Program-made: the position numbers and the translations under genes | In this document: positions 7,935 through 16,910 of the stretch, one piece after another | Layout of the letters: each line of letters starts with the position of its first letter | How positions within the stretch are numbered: position 1 is the stretch's first letter | Assembly: GCF_017464355.1 (NCBI RefSeq) | Contig: NZ_JAFUAG010000004.1 | Coordinates: forward strand, 124,001-188,000 | Direction: 5' to 3' | Source: Ruminococcus sp. | GTDB taxonomy: Bacteria; Bacillota; Clostridia; Oscillospirales; Ruminococcaceae | Length of the DNA: 64,000 nt | The notes under the pieces: generated by a model | Seen by the model: only the letters and a program-made list of their open reading frames with translations | Told to the model about the DNA's origin: nothing | Databases searched by the model: none

Positions 7935-9272
7935 TCAGACGGGTCTTAAGGTGCCGTTTTCTGACTTCATACTGAATGCACGGTAGGGTGCCATGAGCTT
8001 GTTGCGCATGATATAGTGAGAGTTGTATGAATAGGGTGCTGTTTCAGCGTAAGTTGCGCAGACGAAATACCAGTCACCGTCGGTGCCGTAGTTGTATGAG
8101 TCCATGACATAATCGGTGCCATTTATAGTTACCTCACACCAGAAGTGCTGCCACTTGTTATCCAGTGAATTTCCGCGCCAACCCTGTACCACTCTGGCGT
8201 CAAAACCCAGGTACCTCATAACTGCGCAGATAGTCGAGTTATACTGTATGCACTGGCCGACCTTGTAGTTAAAGCAGTTATCCACATGAGACCTGCCCCA
8301 TATCTCACTGTACTGGGGACCGTGAACACCGTCGGCATAGCTTACATTCTTGTTGAGCCACTGAACGGTGTAATCAAGGAAATCGCCGACTGTCATATCA
8401 GAGGTGTAATGCGCATCGACAAAGCGCTTTATGGTAGCCATATCCGCATCGGAAATGGTTATAGTCTGCTTGGTCTCTTCTGCGTTCTGGCGGTTGCATT
8501 CCTCGTAGGTATTTCCGCCCGGGTCCAGCTGTGCGCTGTTGAGCCGGTCTATAAGAGCCTGGCTGCTTCTGCGGTAAAGGAAATCAGGAGCAGTTTTTAT
8601 CTCAAGCTCAGGGCTGTATTCACTGTAAACGAGCTTGCCGTTTGAATCTTTGGTAAAGGCTCTCACCTTTACAGAATAAACAGTTTCGGAGGTGAGCCCT
8701 GTTACGTCAGCACTGGTAGTTTCCCCCGAATTTATCTTTGAAGCAAGCTTCCACTCACCACTGCCCTGCTTGTAATACAGTTCATAGCCTGAACAGTTTA
8801 CTCTTTCCCAATAGACCGTGATATAATTGCTATCCTCTGAATGAGCGATCACCTCAGGGGTAGAGGGCAGTGTCGAAGCGCTTATCTCATTGCTCCTGCC
8901 GCTCATTATGCGCTTGCCGCCTGACTTCTTGTAAGCTACTACATAATACTTGTAGCTCATGCCTGTGCCGACTTTTGTATCCTTATAGCTGTCCGCAGAG
9001 GAAGCTGCAGTGCCGACCCTTATCCAGGCAGGAGCCTTCTCGCTCCACCTATAGATATAATAACCCGAGGCGCCGCTGACTTTATCCCAACTGATGGTGA
9101 TATCCTTATCGGTGCTGGTGTATGTGGTCTTGGCAGCAGGGGTCTTGGAATAAGCTATTACCTCCGCTTTTGCAGAGATGATACCCGTGAATGCAGCAGG
9201 TGCTGTGGTCATACCCGCAGTAAGGGTCATCGCAGCCATGATGAATGCGGCGGTTCTGTTTTTTATACTCAT
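7935..9272 (-). CDS. Secreted fibronectin-III/transglutaminase-like protein
   Basis: 445 aa with a signal peptide (cut near residue 35). Two fibronectin type III domains follow (about 42-135 and 138-228). A C-terminal transglutaminase-like domain carries a likely Cys341-His376-Asp391 triad in VGQCIQYNS, WQHFWCE and YVMDSY. Such domains act as cysteine peptidases or amide-bond enzymes on cell-surface proteins; the substrate is unknown. The ribosome site (GGGAG) is weak and about 10 bases away. The same FnIII style recurs in the SleB-like protein at 62886-63770. Single gene with its own promoter. Confidence 0.85.
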   Translation of the reverse strand: MSIKNRTAAFIMAAMTLTAGMTTAPAAFTGIISAKAEVIAYSKTPAAKTTYTSTDKDITISWDKVSGASGYYIYRWSEKAPAWIRVGTAASSADSYKDTKVGTGMSYKYYVVAYKKSGGKRIMSGRSNEISASTLPSTPEVIAHSEDSNYITVYWERVNCSGYELYYKQGSGEWKLASKINSGETTSADVTGLTSETVYSVKVRAFTKDSNGKLVYSEYSPELEIKTAPDFLYRRSSQALIDRLNSAQLDPGGNTYEECNRQNAEETKQTITISDADMATIKRFVDAHYTSDMTVGDFLDYTVQWLNKNVSYADGVHGPQYSEIWGRSHVDNCFNYKVGQCIQYNSTICAVMRYLGFDARVVQGWRGNSLDNKWQHFWCEVTINGTDYVMDSYNYGTDGDWYFVCATYAETAPYSYNSHYIMRNKLMAPYRAFSMKSENGTLRPV

Positions 9273-9329
9273 TATCTATCAACTCCCAAATTCTTTCATG
9301 TTATAAATTATAGCAAATATACACTTAAT

Positions 9330-9358
9330 AATATACAACTTTTTCACAAATTTGTCAA
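9330..9358 (-). promoter_or_regulatory. Promoter of the transglutaminase-like gene
   Basis: TTGACA (9358-9353), 17 bases, TATATT (9335-9330). Confidence 0.75.
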
Positions 9359-9545
9359 GTGTCTGCCAATAGTATGGGAATAATTATTGTTTTTATACAG
9401 CTTGCCTTTCCTTTTATTGGCAGCAAATGGAGAATAGCGGTGGCAAAGCTTCATTTTTACAATTTCGAAACACGTATTTTCGCGGCTGAGATCGCTTTTT
9501 TGCAGGAAAAAATATAAATAATTTCAAGAAAAGTGGTTTTACCCC

Positions 9546-9574
9546 TTGAAAAATGTGAAAAAGTGTATTATAAT
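9546..9574 (+). promoter_or_regulatory. Promoter of ilvE
   Basis: TTGAAA (9546-9551), 17 bases, TATAAT (9569-9574). Confidence 0.8.
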
Positions 9575-9609
9575 ATATTCAGATCAAATTTTAAGAAAGA
9601 AGGATCACT

Positions 9610-10677
9610 ATGGAAATCAAAATCGAACTGACCAAAACTCCTAAGGCTAAGCCTGTTGACGAGAGCAAGCTGGGTTTTGGCCACATTTTTACTGACCATA
9701 TGTTCGTTATGAACTATGACACAGGCAAGGGCTGGCATGATGCAAGGATAGTTCCTTTTGACAACGTAACACTTTCCCCTGCTGCTATGTGCCTGCACTA
9801 CGGTCAGGAGATCTTTGAGGGCCTTAAGGCTTACAGAACTGCTGACGGTTCTGTTCAGCTGTTCAGACCTGACGAGAACTACAAGAGAATGAATGTTTCT
9901 GCTGAAAGAATGGTAATCCCTCAGATAGACGAGGAGTTCATGGTTGAAGCTACCAAGAAGCTCGTTGAGATCGAGAAGGATTGGGTACCTCACACTGACG
10001 GTGCTGCACTGTACATCAGACCTTTCATTTTCGCAACAGATCCTTTCGTAGGCGTAAGACCTGCAGATCACTATCTGTTCCTGATAATCCTGTCGCCCTC
10101 AGGCGCTTACTATTCCACCGGCCTCAACCCTGTTAAGATCTATGTTGAGCAGAAGTATGTAAGAGCAGTAAGAGGCGGTACGGGCTTTGCTAAGACTGCT
10201 GCAAACTACGCTATCTCCCTGAAGGGTCAGGACGAGGCTCATAACCAGGATTACGAGCAGGTACTGTGGCTGGACGGTGTTGAGCAGAAGTACATAGAGG
10301 AAGTTGGCTCCATGAACATCTTCTTCGTTATCGACGGCGAAGTTGTTACACCTAAGCTGACAGGCTCCGTTCTGCCCGGTATTACCAGAAAGAGCGCACT
10401 GGAAGTCTGCAAGAGCAAGGGTATTCCCTGCAGCGAGAGAAGGATCACTATCGAAGAGGTTGCCAAGGCTTATGACGAGGGCAAACTGGACGAAGTATTC
10501 GGCACAGGTACTGCTGCTGTTATCTCCCCTGTCGGCCACCTGAAGTGGGGCGACAAGGTAATGACTATCAACGACAACAAGATAGGCAAGATCTCCCAGA
10601 TGCTGTATGATACCATGACAGGTATCCAGTGGGGCAAGATACCCGATACCTTCGGCTGGACCGTTAAGGTAGACTGA
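9610..10677 (+). CDS. ilvE: Branched-chain amino acid aminotransferase
   Basis: 355 aa PLP enzyme, fold type IV, of the longer class II type (eukaryote/Bacillus YwaA-like). It interconverts Leu, Ile and Val with their 2-oxo acids using glutamate. The family signatures are ALYIRPFIFATD, VRGGTGFAKTAANYA (PLP lysine in the region just after, near QVLWLDG) and EEVGSMNIFFV. Length is normal. Own promoter and a strong terminator; no attenuator is seen. Confidence 0.96.
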   Translation: MEIKIELTKTPKAKPVDESKLGFGHIFTDHMFVMNYDTGKGWHDARIVPFDNVTLSPAAMCLHYGQEIFEGLKAYRTADGSVQLFRPDENYKRMNVSAERMVIPQIDEEFMVEATKKLVEIEKDWVPHTDGAALYIRPFIFATDPFVGVRPADHYLFLIILSPSGAYYSTGLNPVKIYVEQKYVRAVRGGTGFAKTAANYAISLKGQDEAHNQDYEQVLWLDGVEQKYIEEVGSMNIFFVIDGEVVTPKLTGSVLPGITRKSALEVCKSKGIPCSERRITIEEVAKAYDEGKLDEVFGTGTAAVISPVGHLKWGDKVMTINDNKIGKISQMLYDTMTGIQWGKIPDTFGWTVKVD

Positions 10678-10699
10678 TAGTAAAATCAAATGGATAAGC

Positions 10700-10730
10700 A
10701 AAGACCTCGGAAAATTCCGAGGTCTTTTTC
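10700..10730. terminator. Bidirectional terminator after ilvE
   Basis: AAAGACCTCGGAA/TTCCGAGGTCTTT stem with T run. Confidence 0.9.
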
Positions 10731-11196
10731 ATTCGGGTAACAGCTCGTTCCATTTGTAGGTCACTTCATCAGCGGATATGATGATCATGCATTCTTTTGT
10801 GTGCGGCGTTGTATCGCACCACAGCCAGCACTCAAAAAGATAGGTCATATATCCCTTATAGGAATAGAGAAATTCAAGTTCTGCACCGCTGTTTATCATA
10901 TCACGGAACTGTTCAAGAGAGATACGTTCTCTGATAGACTTGTTTTTATCCTCTGTATCTGTGAAGATATATACTGTCATGTTTGTTTCGATATCTTTGT
11001 ATGAGGCCTTGAATTCAAGCTCCGCTCTGCCTGTATAGGCATTCTTTTTCAAGTCGTTGTACCTGTTATCTGCCAGCACACAGAAGCCTTCATCAAAAAC
11101 AAATGTCAGGGTACTGTCATCATACCAAAACTCAGTTGCACGGCAGTCATGCAGACCGATATCATTGTTTGCGTTGTTATCGGAAAATCTGTACAT
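10729..11196 (-). CDS. Uncharacterised 155-aa protein
   Basis: No family recognised. ATG at 11196 is preceded by GGAGGTG (11209-11203) at 6 bases; a GTG at 11205 lies on that site and is not used. No signal peptide or membrane helix is apparent; the protein is rich in aromatic and acidic residues. It looks like a soluble beta-rich domain of the kind found in lineage-specific Ruminococcus proteins. It lies downstream of mgtE on the same strand but behind a terminator. Confidence 0.65.
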   Translation of the reverse strand: MYRFSDNNANNDIGLHDCRATEFWYDDSTLTFVFDEGFCVLADNRYNDLKKNAYTGRAELEFKASYKDIETNMTVYIFTDTEDKNKSIRERISLEQFRDMINSGAELEFLYSYKGYMTYLFECWLWCDTTPHTKECMIIISADEVTYKWNELLPE

Positions 11197-11212
11197 ACAG
11201 GGCACCTCCAGT

Positions 11213-11242
11213 GAAAAACCGCACGAAAGACATTCGTGCGGT
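11213..11242 (-). terminator. Terminator after mgtE
   Basis: 10-bp stem ACCGCACGAA/TTCGTGCGGT, loop of 5, followed on the minus strand by GTTTTT. It stands between mgtE and the next minus-strand gene. Confidence 0.85.
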
Positions 11243-11247
11243 AATTA

Positions 11248-12615
11248 TTATTTTATATCGAATACTATCGTTGCCAGCACAAAGAACATCAGCGTTGAAC
11301 AGGTATCAACTATAGTGGTTATAAGGGGCGCTGCCATGATAGCGGGGTCAAGCCTGAGCTTTTTTGCAGCCATGGGGAGCATTGCAGCTATGAGCTTTGA
11401 AAGTATGACTGTCAGCAGGATAGCGCCGCTTACGGTGAATGCCAGCTTATAGCAGTTAACGGAAGCGTCACTGTGATAAACCAGTATTATCCTGCCTGCA
11501 TTGACTATGGAAAGTATTATGCCGCAGACGATGGCTATGCGGAATTCCTTGAACATGACCTTGAAGAAGTCACGCATATTTATCTCACCCAGAGCCATGC
11601 CTCGGATCACGAGAGTAGAGGTCTGGGAACCGCAGTTACCGCCTGTACCGCTGAGCATGGAAAGGAATGACACCAGCACGGGGACAGCCGCAAAGGCTTC
11701 CTGATAATGGTTAACAACCGCACCTGTCAGGGTAGCGGAAAGCATAAGAACCAGCAGCCACATGATACGGTTCTTGGCGTGCTTGAAGACAGAGGTCTTG
11801 AAATAAGAATCCTCACTGGGGGCTACCGCTGCCATTTTTGAGAAGTCCTCGGTGGTCTCCTCTTCGATAACGTCCATGGCATCATCGTAGGTTATGATAC
11901 CTACAAGGCGCAGGTCCTTATCAACTACAGGTATGGCTGCAAAGTCATACTTAGCCATTTTTGAAGCCACGACTTCCCTGTCCTCCAGGGTGTTCACGGA
12001 GATTATGTTGGTCTCCATGATATCTTCTATCTTGTCTTCTTCATCTGCCGTGATTATATCCAGCAGAGAAAGAACACCTATCAGCACACGATCCTCGGTA
12101 ACGTACAGGGTGTAGACAGTTTCCTTTACCACACCTATGTGTCTTATCCACTCAAGGGCTTCACGGGCAGTGTAATCCTTTTTCAGGTAGATATATTCGG
12201 TAGTCATCACCGAACCTGCACTGTCCTTGGGATATTTGAGTATCTGATTTATCTGCTTTCTTGTTTCACTGTCAGCAGAACGGATGATCCTCGCCACCAC
12301 ATTGGCAGGCATCTCCTCGATGATGTCAACAGTATCGTCCACATACAGGTCATCAATGACCTCCTGCAGCTCCTGATCTGTGAATGCATTTATCAGCATC
12401 ATCTGCATATCGCTGTCCATATAAGCAAAAACATCGGCTGCGATGTCCTTGTTCAGCAGGCGGAAAAGCAGTATAAGATCACGCTTGTCGGCCTCATGGT
12501 CATCATGAAAACGCTGCAGCAGCGAAGCAACGTCCGCCTCGTTCATATCAATGAATATCTCGCGTATGCTTTTGAAATTTCTATCTGTCAGAAGCTGTAA
12601 AACCTTTTCATACAT
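11248..12615 (-). CDS. mgtE: Magnesium transporter MgtE
   Basis: 455 aa. ATG at 12615 is set by GGGAGG (12629-12624), 8 bases upstream. Order: N-terminal superhelical MgtE_N domain (about 1-125), two CBS domains (about 130-250), then five membrane helices with the pore region SGTGGNCGSQTSTLVIRGMA and the end PAIMAAPLITTIVDTCS. In Thermus the cytosolic domains close the Mg2+ channel when internal Mg2+ is high. Here expression is probably also controlled, because a leader of about 185 bases containing a leader peptide precedes the gene. Confidence 0.97.
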   Translation of the reverse strand: MYEKVLQLLTDRNFKSIREIFIDMNEADVASLLQRFHDDHEADKRDLILLFRLLNKDIAADVFAYMDSDMQMMLINAFTDQELQEVIDDLYVDDTVDIIEEMPANVVARIIRSADSETRKQINQILKYPKDSAGSVMTTEYIYLKKDYTAREALEWIRHIGVVKETVYTLYVTEDRVLIGVLSLLDIITADEEDKIEDIMETNIISVNTLEDREVVASKMAKYDFAAIPVVDKDLRLVGIITYDDAMDVIEEETTEDFSKMAAVAPSEDSYFKTSVFKHAKNRIMWLLVLMLSATLTGAVVNHYQEAFAAVPVLVSFLSMLSGTGGNCGSQTSTLVIRGMALGEINMRDFFKVMFKEFRIAIVCGIILSIVNAGRIILVYHSDASVNCYKLAFTVSGAILLTVILSKLIAAMLPMAAKKLRLDPAIMAAPLITTIVDTCSTLMFFVLATIVFDIK

Positions 12616-12623
12616 AATAACTT

Positions 12624-12760
12624 CCCTCCCAGATGTCAAGGGCTACCATGCACGATCGGTAACAACTGCCGTGATATCATATCAGCAAAAAGTCTGCACA
12701 GGCAGAAAAATGCCTGCACACGGCAGTTAAACACGGTCGGCAATTATCGGCATCGTCCAC
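12624..12760 (-). promoter_or_regulatory. Structured mgtE leader
   Basis: Reading the minus strand, a perfect 10-bp outer helix AACTGCCGTG (12728-12719)/CACGGCAGTT (12673-12664) encloses a second 10-bp stem, TGTGCAGGCA (12720-12711) with TGCCTGTGCA (12704-12695), with two G-U pairs and loop TTTTTC. The leader-peptide stop lies inside the outer helix. The conserved M-box (ykoK) core sequence is absent, so this is not the known Mg2+ riboswitch by sequence. Mg2+ control is inference from the gene it precedes. Confidence 0.55.
12677..12760 (-). CDS. Putative mgtE leader peptide (27 aa)
   Basis: GTG at 12760 follows GAAGGAG at 9 bases, a good ribosome site that serves no other gene. The product begins MDDADN, has four Cys and ends in ADFLLI before a TGA at 12677. 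Acidic residues right after the start are reminiscent of enterobacterial MgtL (MEPDP), where acidic/proline nascent chains destabilise ribosomes at low Mg2+ and switch the downstream transporter on. That parallel is inference; translation is not shown. Confidence 0.5.
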   Translation of the reverse strand: MDDADNCRPCLTAVCRHFSACADFLLI

Positions 12761-12808
12761 TTGTACACACTCCTTCTCTAAAATATTCCGATTGGCGCAT
12801 ATATGTTT

Positions 12809-12837
12809 ATTATACGCTGAAATCTATCTTTTGTCAA
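12809..12837 (-). promoter_or_regulatory. Consensus promoter of mgtE
   Basis: TTGACA (12837-12832), exactly 17 bases, TATAAT (12814-12809): a full consensus match. Start site near 12802, giving a leader of about 185 bases. The remaining spacer up to 12945 is AT-rich without other visible features. Confidence 0.85.
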
Positions 12838-12945
12838 TAATAAATGATACATTGTTACCATATTTTAACCTTGTATTTTGTTTGATTTGTGTAAAATAAT
12901 TGTCAAATTAGTTACAATTTGTAAAAAAAATCTATCGAATTGGTA

Positions 12946-12974
12946 TTGTACTTTTTTATGGATTATGTTATAAT
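12946..12974 (+). promoter_or_regulatory. Promoter of cdaA-cdaR
   Basis: TTGTAC (12946-12951), 17 bases, TATAAT (12969-12974) with an extended TG. Confidence 0.75.
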
Positions 12975-13012
12975 ATAAAAGTATAAATACATAAAAACAA
13001 GGGGTGTGGAAT

Positions 13013-13894
13013 ATGCTTCAGACGATACATGAAACTTTGAATTCAATATGGGGCGTGTTTCTCAATATTCAGATATACGATATAGTTGATATAATCATAC
13101 TCTGGTTCCTGATATATAACGGCATAAAGCTTATCCGCGAAACAAGGGCGCAGCAGCTGACAAAGGGTATCGCGGTGCTGCTTGCCTGCTATGCACTGGC
13201 TTATCTGTGTAACCTGAACACTATACGCTTTCTTCTTAAATTGTGTTTTCAGTGGGGCTTTCTTGCACTTATCATACTTTTCCAGCCTGAGCTGCGGCGT
13301 ATGCTGGAGAAGGTCGGCAGAACAAGGATAGCAGAGCTTAGTTTTCTAAATCCCACAGATTCGACCTCTGATGAGATGAAATGGAACAATGCCATTGAAG
13401 CCATCTGTGATGCTGCACAGAACCTGTCTTCAAGCAAAACAGGTGCGCTGATAATCTGTGAGCGCAAGACTAAGCTGGGCGAGCAGATAGCTACAGGTAC
13501 CATACTCAACTGTACACCTTCGGTGGCTGTGTTCGGCAATATCTTTTACCCGAACACTCCCCTGCACGACGGTGCTGTAATAATGAGAGACGGCGTCATA
13601 CTTGCGGCAGGCTGTTTTCTGCCAAGGCCGCAGAAGGACGAACTTATAAACAAGCAGCTTGGTTCAAGACACAGGGCAGCTATCGGTATGAGCGAGAACT
13701 CCGATGCACTGGTCATAGTTGTTTCTGAGGAAACGGGCGCCATTTCTGTGGCAGAGAACGGCGAGCTTACCAGGGGTTACTCAAAGGAGTCGCTGAAAAA
13801 GCTGCTTACAAACTCCCTTATCACAGATAAGGATACTAATTCCATTAAGGAAAAATCTTTGGCAGGAAGGGTGATATCCAGATGGAAGAAGTAA
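13013..13894 (+). CDS. cdaA: Diadenylate cyclase CdaA
   Basis: 293 aa. It makes c-di-AMP from two ATP. ATG at 13013 has GGGGTG 6 bases before it (a GTG at 13004 lies within it). Three N-terminal membrane helices (to about residue 95) precede the DAC domain with the catalytic motifs DGA (PLHDGAVIM) and RHR (GSRHRAAIG). Overlaps cdaR by 13 bases, the usual cdaA-cdaR pair that controls potassium, osmotic and wall homeostasis. Confidence 0.97.
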   Translation: MLQTIHETLNSIWGVFLNIQIYDIVDIIILWFLIYNGIKLIRETRAQQLTKGIAVLLACYALAYLCNLNTIRFLLKLCFQWGFLALIILFQPELRRMLEKVGRTRIAELSFLNPTDSTSDEMKWNNAIEAICDAAQNLSSSKTGALIICERKTKLGEQIATGTILNCTPSVAVFGNIFYPNTPLHDGAVIMRDGVILAAGCFLPRPQKDELINKQLGSRHRAAIGMSENSDALVIVVSEETGAISVAENGELTRGYSKESLKKLLTNSLITDKDTNSIKEKSLAGRVISRWKK

Positions 13895-15222
13895 AAGAAA
13901 AAAACAAGACCTCCAAAAGGATAAAGCTGATAAAGGACAAGGGCACAGATTTTTCCCTGAGGATACTGGCTTTTATAATCGCGGTCATATCCTGGTTCAT
14001 AATGTCCATAACACAGTTCCCTACCATAAACAAGACTATCATCGGGGTCCATGTGGACTTCAATATGGACGGTACGGTTGCCGAGGAAAAGGGTCTGGCG
14101 GCGCTGAATTACAAGGACAAGACCGTTGATGTCGAGATAAAGGGCATGAACTACGAGATAGGTACCTACACCGAGAACGACCTTATCGCCACGGTAAATC
14201 TTGACAACGTGACTAAAGAGGGCAGCTACAAACTGGATATCGATGTAAAGAGCAGCCACACTACCGACAGATGCACCATTGTTTCTGTAACACCCAGCAC
14301 TGTTGAAGTGGATTTTGACAGGATAACCGAAAAGACCATTCCTGTAACGGCGGAGGCACCGCTGATATCTGCGGAGGACGGTTTCACGCTCAAGGAAACA
14401 TCTGTAACTCCCGACCAGATAACTATAAAGGGTCCCAAGAAAGAGCTTGATAACATAAGCAGAGTTTCTGCAAGGATATCTTCCTCCAGCAAGCTTTCTG
14501 AGGATACTTCCCTGAAGACCGATGATGTGGTCTTCTATGATGAAAACGACAAAAAGCTGGACGATTCAAAGCTGACGATAATTGACAATTCTTCTTTTGA
14601 TGTTAACTTTGTGGTCTACAAGAAGAAACAGCTTGACTTTTCGGTAAATATCACAGGTGCCCCTGAGGGCTTTGATACTTCCATACTTCCCATAAAGCTA
14701 TCTCAGGACAGCGTTTCTATCATAACACCTCATCTGGATGACCCTGATAATGAGAAGATAGTTCTGGGCAATATCCCCCTGAGCGACATCAATCTTTCCA
14801 GGACATTCACTTTCAATGTTCCGCTGGAAACCGGCGAGGTAAATACCAGCGGCAACGATACGATAACGGTAAGCTTTGAGAAGAAAGGATTTTCTTCTGC
14901 TACCTTTACCCTTGATGCTGACAACATCGAGCTTAAGAACGCACCTGCTGCATTTTTAAGTGAGGTAGACAATCAGAAACTGCCTAATGTGATGATGTTC
15001 GGGCCTGAAGATGTCATAGAAAATCTTACAGATGAAGACATACACGCCACGGTATCGCTGAGCGATATCAAGGGCACGGGTTCCTACACCAAGGAAGCTA
15101 AAATATATGCCACAGACAAGAAGAATGTCTGGAGCTACGGTGTCAACGAGGTGCAGATAACAGTTTCTGTACCAAAGACAGAAGATGACAGCAGCAAGTC
15201 TGACTCGTCTTCGGAAGAATAA
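13882..15222 (+). CDS. cdaR: CdaR, YbbR-domain regulator of CdaA
   Basis: 446 aa. A short cytoplasmic Lys-rich start and one membrane helix (about 31-50) are followed by a large extracytoplasmic part made of YbbR repeats (recurring V-P-V / G-x-G-x-Y-x-L patterns, e.g. KTIPVTAEAP and GTGSYTKEA). It ends in a Ser/Asp-rich tail. CdaR binds and modulates CdaA. In many Firmicutes glmM comes next; here it does not, and a terminator follows. Confidence 0.93.
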   Translation: MEEVKEKNKTSKRIKLIKDKGTDFSLRILAFIIAVISWFIMSITQFPTINKTIIGVHVDFNMDGTVAEEKGLAALNYKDKTVDVEIKGMNYEIGTYTENDLIATVNLDNVTKEGSYKLDIDVKSSHTTDRCTIVSVTPSTVEVDFDRITEKTIPVTAEAPLISAEDGFTLKETSVTPDQITIKGPKKELDNISRVSARISSSSKLSEDTSLKTDDVVFYDENDKKLDDSKLTIIDNSSFDVNFVVYKKKQLDFSVNITGAPEGFDTSILPIKLSQDSVSIITPHLDDPDNEKIVLGNIPLSDINLSRTFTFNVPLETGEVNTSGNDTITVSFEKKGFSSATFTLDADNIELKNAPAAFLSEVDNQKLPNVMMFGPEDVIENLTDEDIHATVSLSDIKGTGSYTKEAKIYATDKKNVWSYGVNEVQITVSVPKTEDDSSKSDSSSEE

Positions 15223-15230
15223 AACAACAA

Positions 15231-15265
15231 GGCGGTTCGGCACAAAGGCTGCCGAGCCGCTTTTT
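15231..15265 (+). terminator. Terminator after cdaR
   Basis: GCGG-TCGGCA/TGCCGA-CCGC stem followed by TTTTT. It directly precedes the ribosome site of the next gene. Confidence 0.8.
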
Positions 15266-15278
15266 CGGAGGTAATATA

Positions 15279-16874
15279 ATGCCTGTCATAGTAAACCAGA
15301 TAAGCTCCCCTATAGGGGCTGCAGAAAAGGATATAATCGAGGCTGCGCGGAAAAAGCTTGGCATTTTCGCAGACAAAATTCAAAGCGCCCACTTGTATAA
15401 GACTTCTCTTGATGCAAGAAAGCGGGATAACATACACTATGTGCATTCGGTGAGTTTTACGCTGAGCGACAAAAGCCTTGAAGAAAAGCTGTCAAAAAAA
15501 GACCCCCAGCTTACCTATGCGGCTGAGGCTGTTTTTGAGCCTGTCATATCCTCAGAAAAAAGAAGCGGACGGGTAGTCATTGCGGGCTTCGGTCCTGCGG
15601 GAATGTTCTGCGCACTGGCATTGGCGGAACAGGGCTACAGACCCATTGTCCTTGAAAGGGGCGAAAGCGTTGAGAAACGTGTGGACAGCGTGGAGATGTT
15701 CATGAAGCTGGGCATACTTAACGAGAAGTCGAATATACAGTTCGGTGAGGGCGGTGCAGGTACTTTCTCTGACGGCAAGCTGACCACCAGGATAAAAGAC
15801 CCCCTGTGCAGGTATGTGCTGGAGCGCATGGCAGAATTCGGGGCACCAGAAGAGATCCTGACAAATGCCAAGCCCCACATCGGCACAGACAAGCTGAGAA
15901 ACGTGGTAAAGAATATCAGGGAACGAGTGATCGCTCTTGGGGGCGAGATAAGGTTCTGTACTGAACTGGAGGATATCAGCCTTGAAGACTGCATTGCAAA
16001 GTCTGTAAGCTTTACAGGCGGCACTGCCGAAGTATCAGCAGTGGTACTGGCCATTGGCCATTCGGCGAGAGATACCTTTGAGATGCTGCACCGTAAAGGT
16101 GTTTTCCTTGAAGCAAAGCCTTTCTCGGTAGGTGCCCGTATAGAACACAGACAGGAAGCTGTGGACTTCAGCCTTTACGGCGAACACGCAGGCGAACCTA
16201 TGCTGCCTAAGGGAGAATATCAGCTTTCTCACCGTACAAAGGACGGTCGGGCGGCTTACACTTTCTGTATGTGCCCGGGAGGATTCGTAGTGCCTGCGGC
16301 CTCGGAAGACGGCGGTATTGTCACCAACGGCATGAGCGAGTTTGCCCGTGACGGCAAAAATGCAAATTCTGCACTGGTGGTTTCTGTAACACCTGAGGAT
16401 TTCGGCAACAAGCCCCTGGACGGAATGTATTTTGCAAGAGAGATAGAACAGCGTGCCTACAAGCTTTCGGGAAGCTACAAGGCCTGCGGGGTCAGTGTGG
16501 GAAACTTCCTGCAAGGCAGAACAGGAATTGATACAAATATCGAGCCCACTTATTCGCTGGGAATAAATGCTGTAGATTACGACAAACTATTCCCGAAACA
16601 GGTAACTGACATGATGCGTGCAGGACTTACGGTATTTGCAAGACGCATGAAGTGCTTCGGTGACGGAAAGGCGCTCCTCAGCGCCCCAGAGACACGTACA
16701 AGCTCACCTGTGCGCATAACCAGAGATAAGGATACACTGACTTCCCTTTCCTGCCATAATCTTTACCCCTGCGGTGAGGGTGCGGGCTATGCAGGCGGCA
16801 TAATGAGTGCGGCAGTTGACGGCCTGAACGTAGCTTTGAAAATAATGTCTGCCATGGCACCGCCTGAAAAATAA
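15279..16874 (+). CDS. FAD-dependent dehydrogenase (COG2509 type)
   Basis: 531 aa. GGAGG precedes the ATG by about 8 bases. A small N-terminal domain (about 85 aa) is followed by a dinucleotide-binding site VVIAGFGPAGMFCALALAE with the Glu-containing strand IVLERG. The FAD-family motif GEGGAGTFSDGKL follows, and a second FAD contact is near the C-terminus (CGEGAGYAGGIMSAAVDG). The family is widespread in Firmicutes and annotated as an uncharacterised FAD-dependent dehydrogenase; its substrate is unknown. Confidence 0.9.
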   Translation: MPVIVNQISSPIGAAEKDIIEAARKKLGIFADKIQSAHLYKTSLDARKRDNIHYVHSVSFTLSDKSLEEKLSKKDPQLTYAAEAVFEPVISSEKRSGRVVIAGFGPAGMFCALALAEQGYRPIVLERGESVEKRVDSVEMFMKLGILNEKSNIQFGEGGAGTFSDGKLTTRIKDPLCRYVLERMAEFGAPEEILTNAKPHIGTDKLRNVVKNIRERVIALGGEIRFCTELEDISLEDCIAKSVSFTGGTAEVSAVVLAIGHSARDTFEMLHRKGVFLEAKPFSVGARIEHRQEAVDFSLYGEHAGEPMLPKGEYQLSHRTKDGRAAYTFCMCPGGFVVPAASEDGGIVTNGMSEFARDGKNANSALVVSVTPEDFGNKPLDGMYFAREIEQRAYKLSGSYKACGVSVGNFLQGRTGIDTNIEPTYSLGINAVDYDKLFPKQVTDMMRAGLTVFARRMKCFGDGKALLSAPETRTSSPVRITRDKDTLTSLSCHNLYPCGEGAGYAGGIMSAAVDGLNVALKIMSAMAPPEK

Positions 16875-16875
16875 A

Positions 16876-16901
16876 CAAAAAGCGGAGCATCAAGCTCCGC
16901 T
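16876..16901 (-). terminator. Terminator for the DtxR-family gene
   Basis: AGCGGAGC/GCTCCGCT stem, followed on the minus strand by TTTTTG. It also lies directly after the plus-strand FAD gene. Confidence 0.75.
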
Positions 16902-16910
16902 TAAATATCT

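Larger units (their letters stand above)
9273..9609. other. Divergent intergenic region
   Basis: Holds the promoters of the transglutaminase gene and of ilvE. Beyond these I see a 9-bp inverted repeat CTGCCAATA (9363-9371)/TATTGGCAG (9415-9423) just upstream of the minus-strand -35. It could be an operator or a coincidence. No riboswitch-like leader: the ilvE start site is only about 30 bases from its ATG. Confidence 0.6.

Noticed and set aside
9273-9609. T-box or other leader regulator before ilvE
   Set aside because: The promoter is about 30 bases from the start codon, so there is no room for a leader RNA.
12624-12837. M-box (ykoK) Mg2+ riboswitch before mgtE
   Set aside because: The conserved M-box core bases are not present; the leader has a different fold and a peptide.
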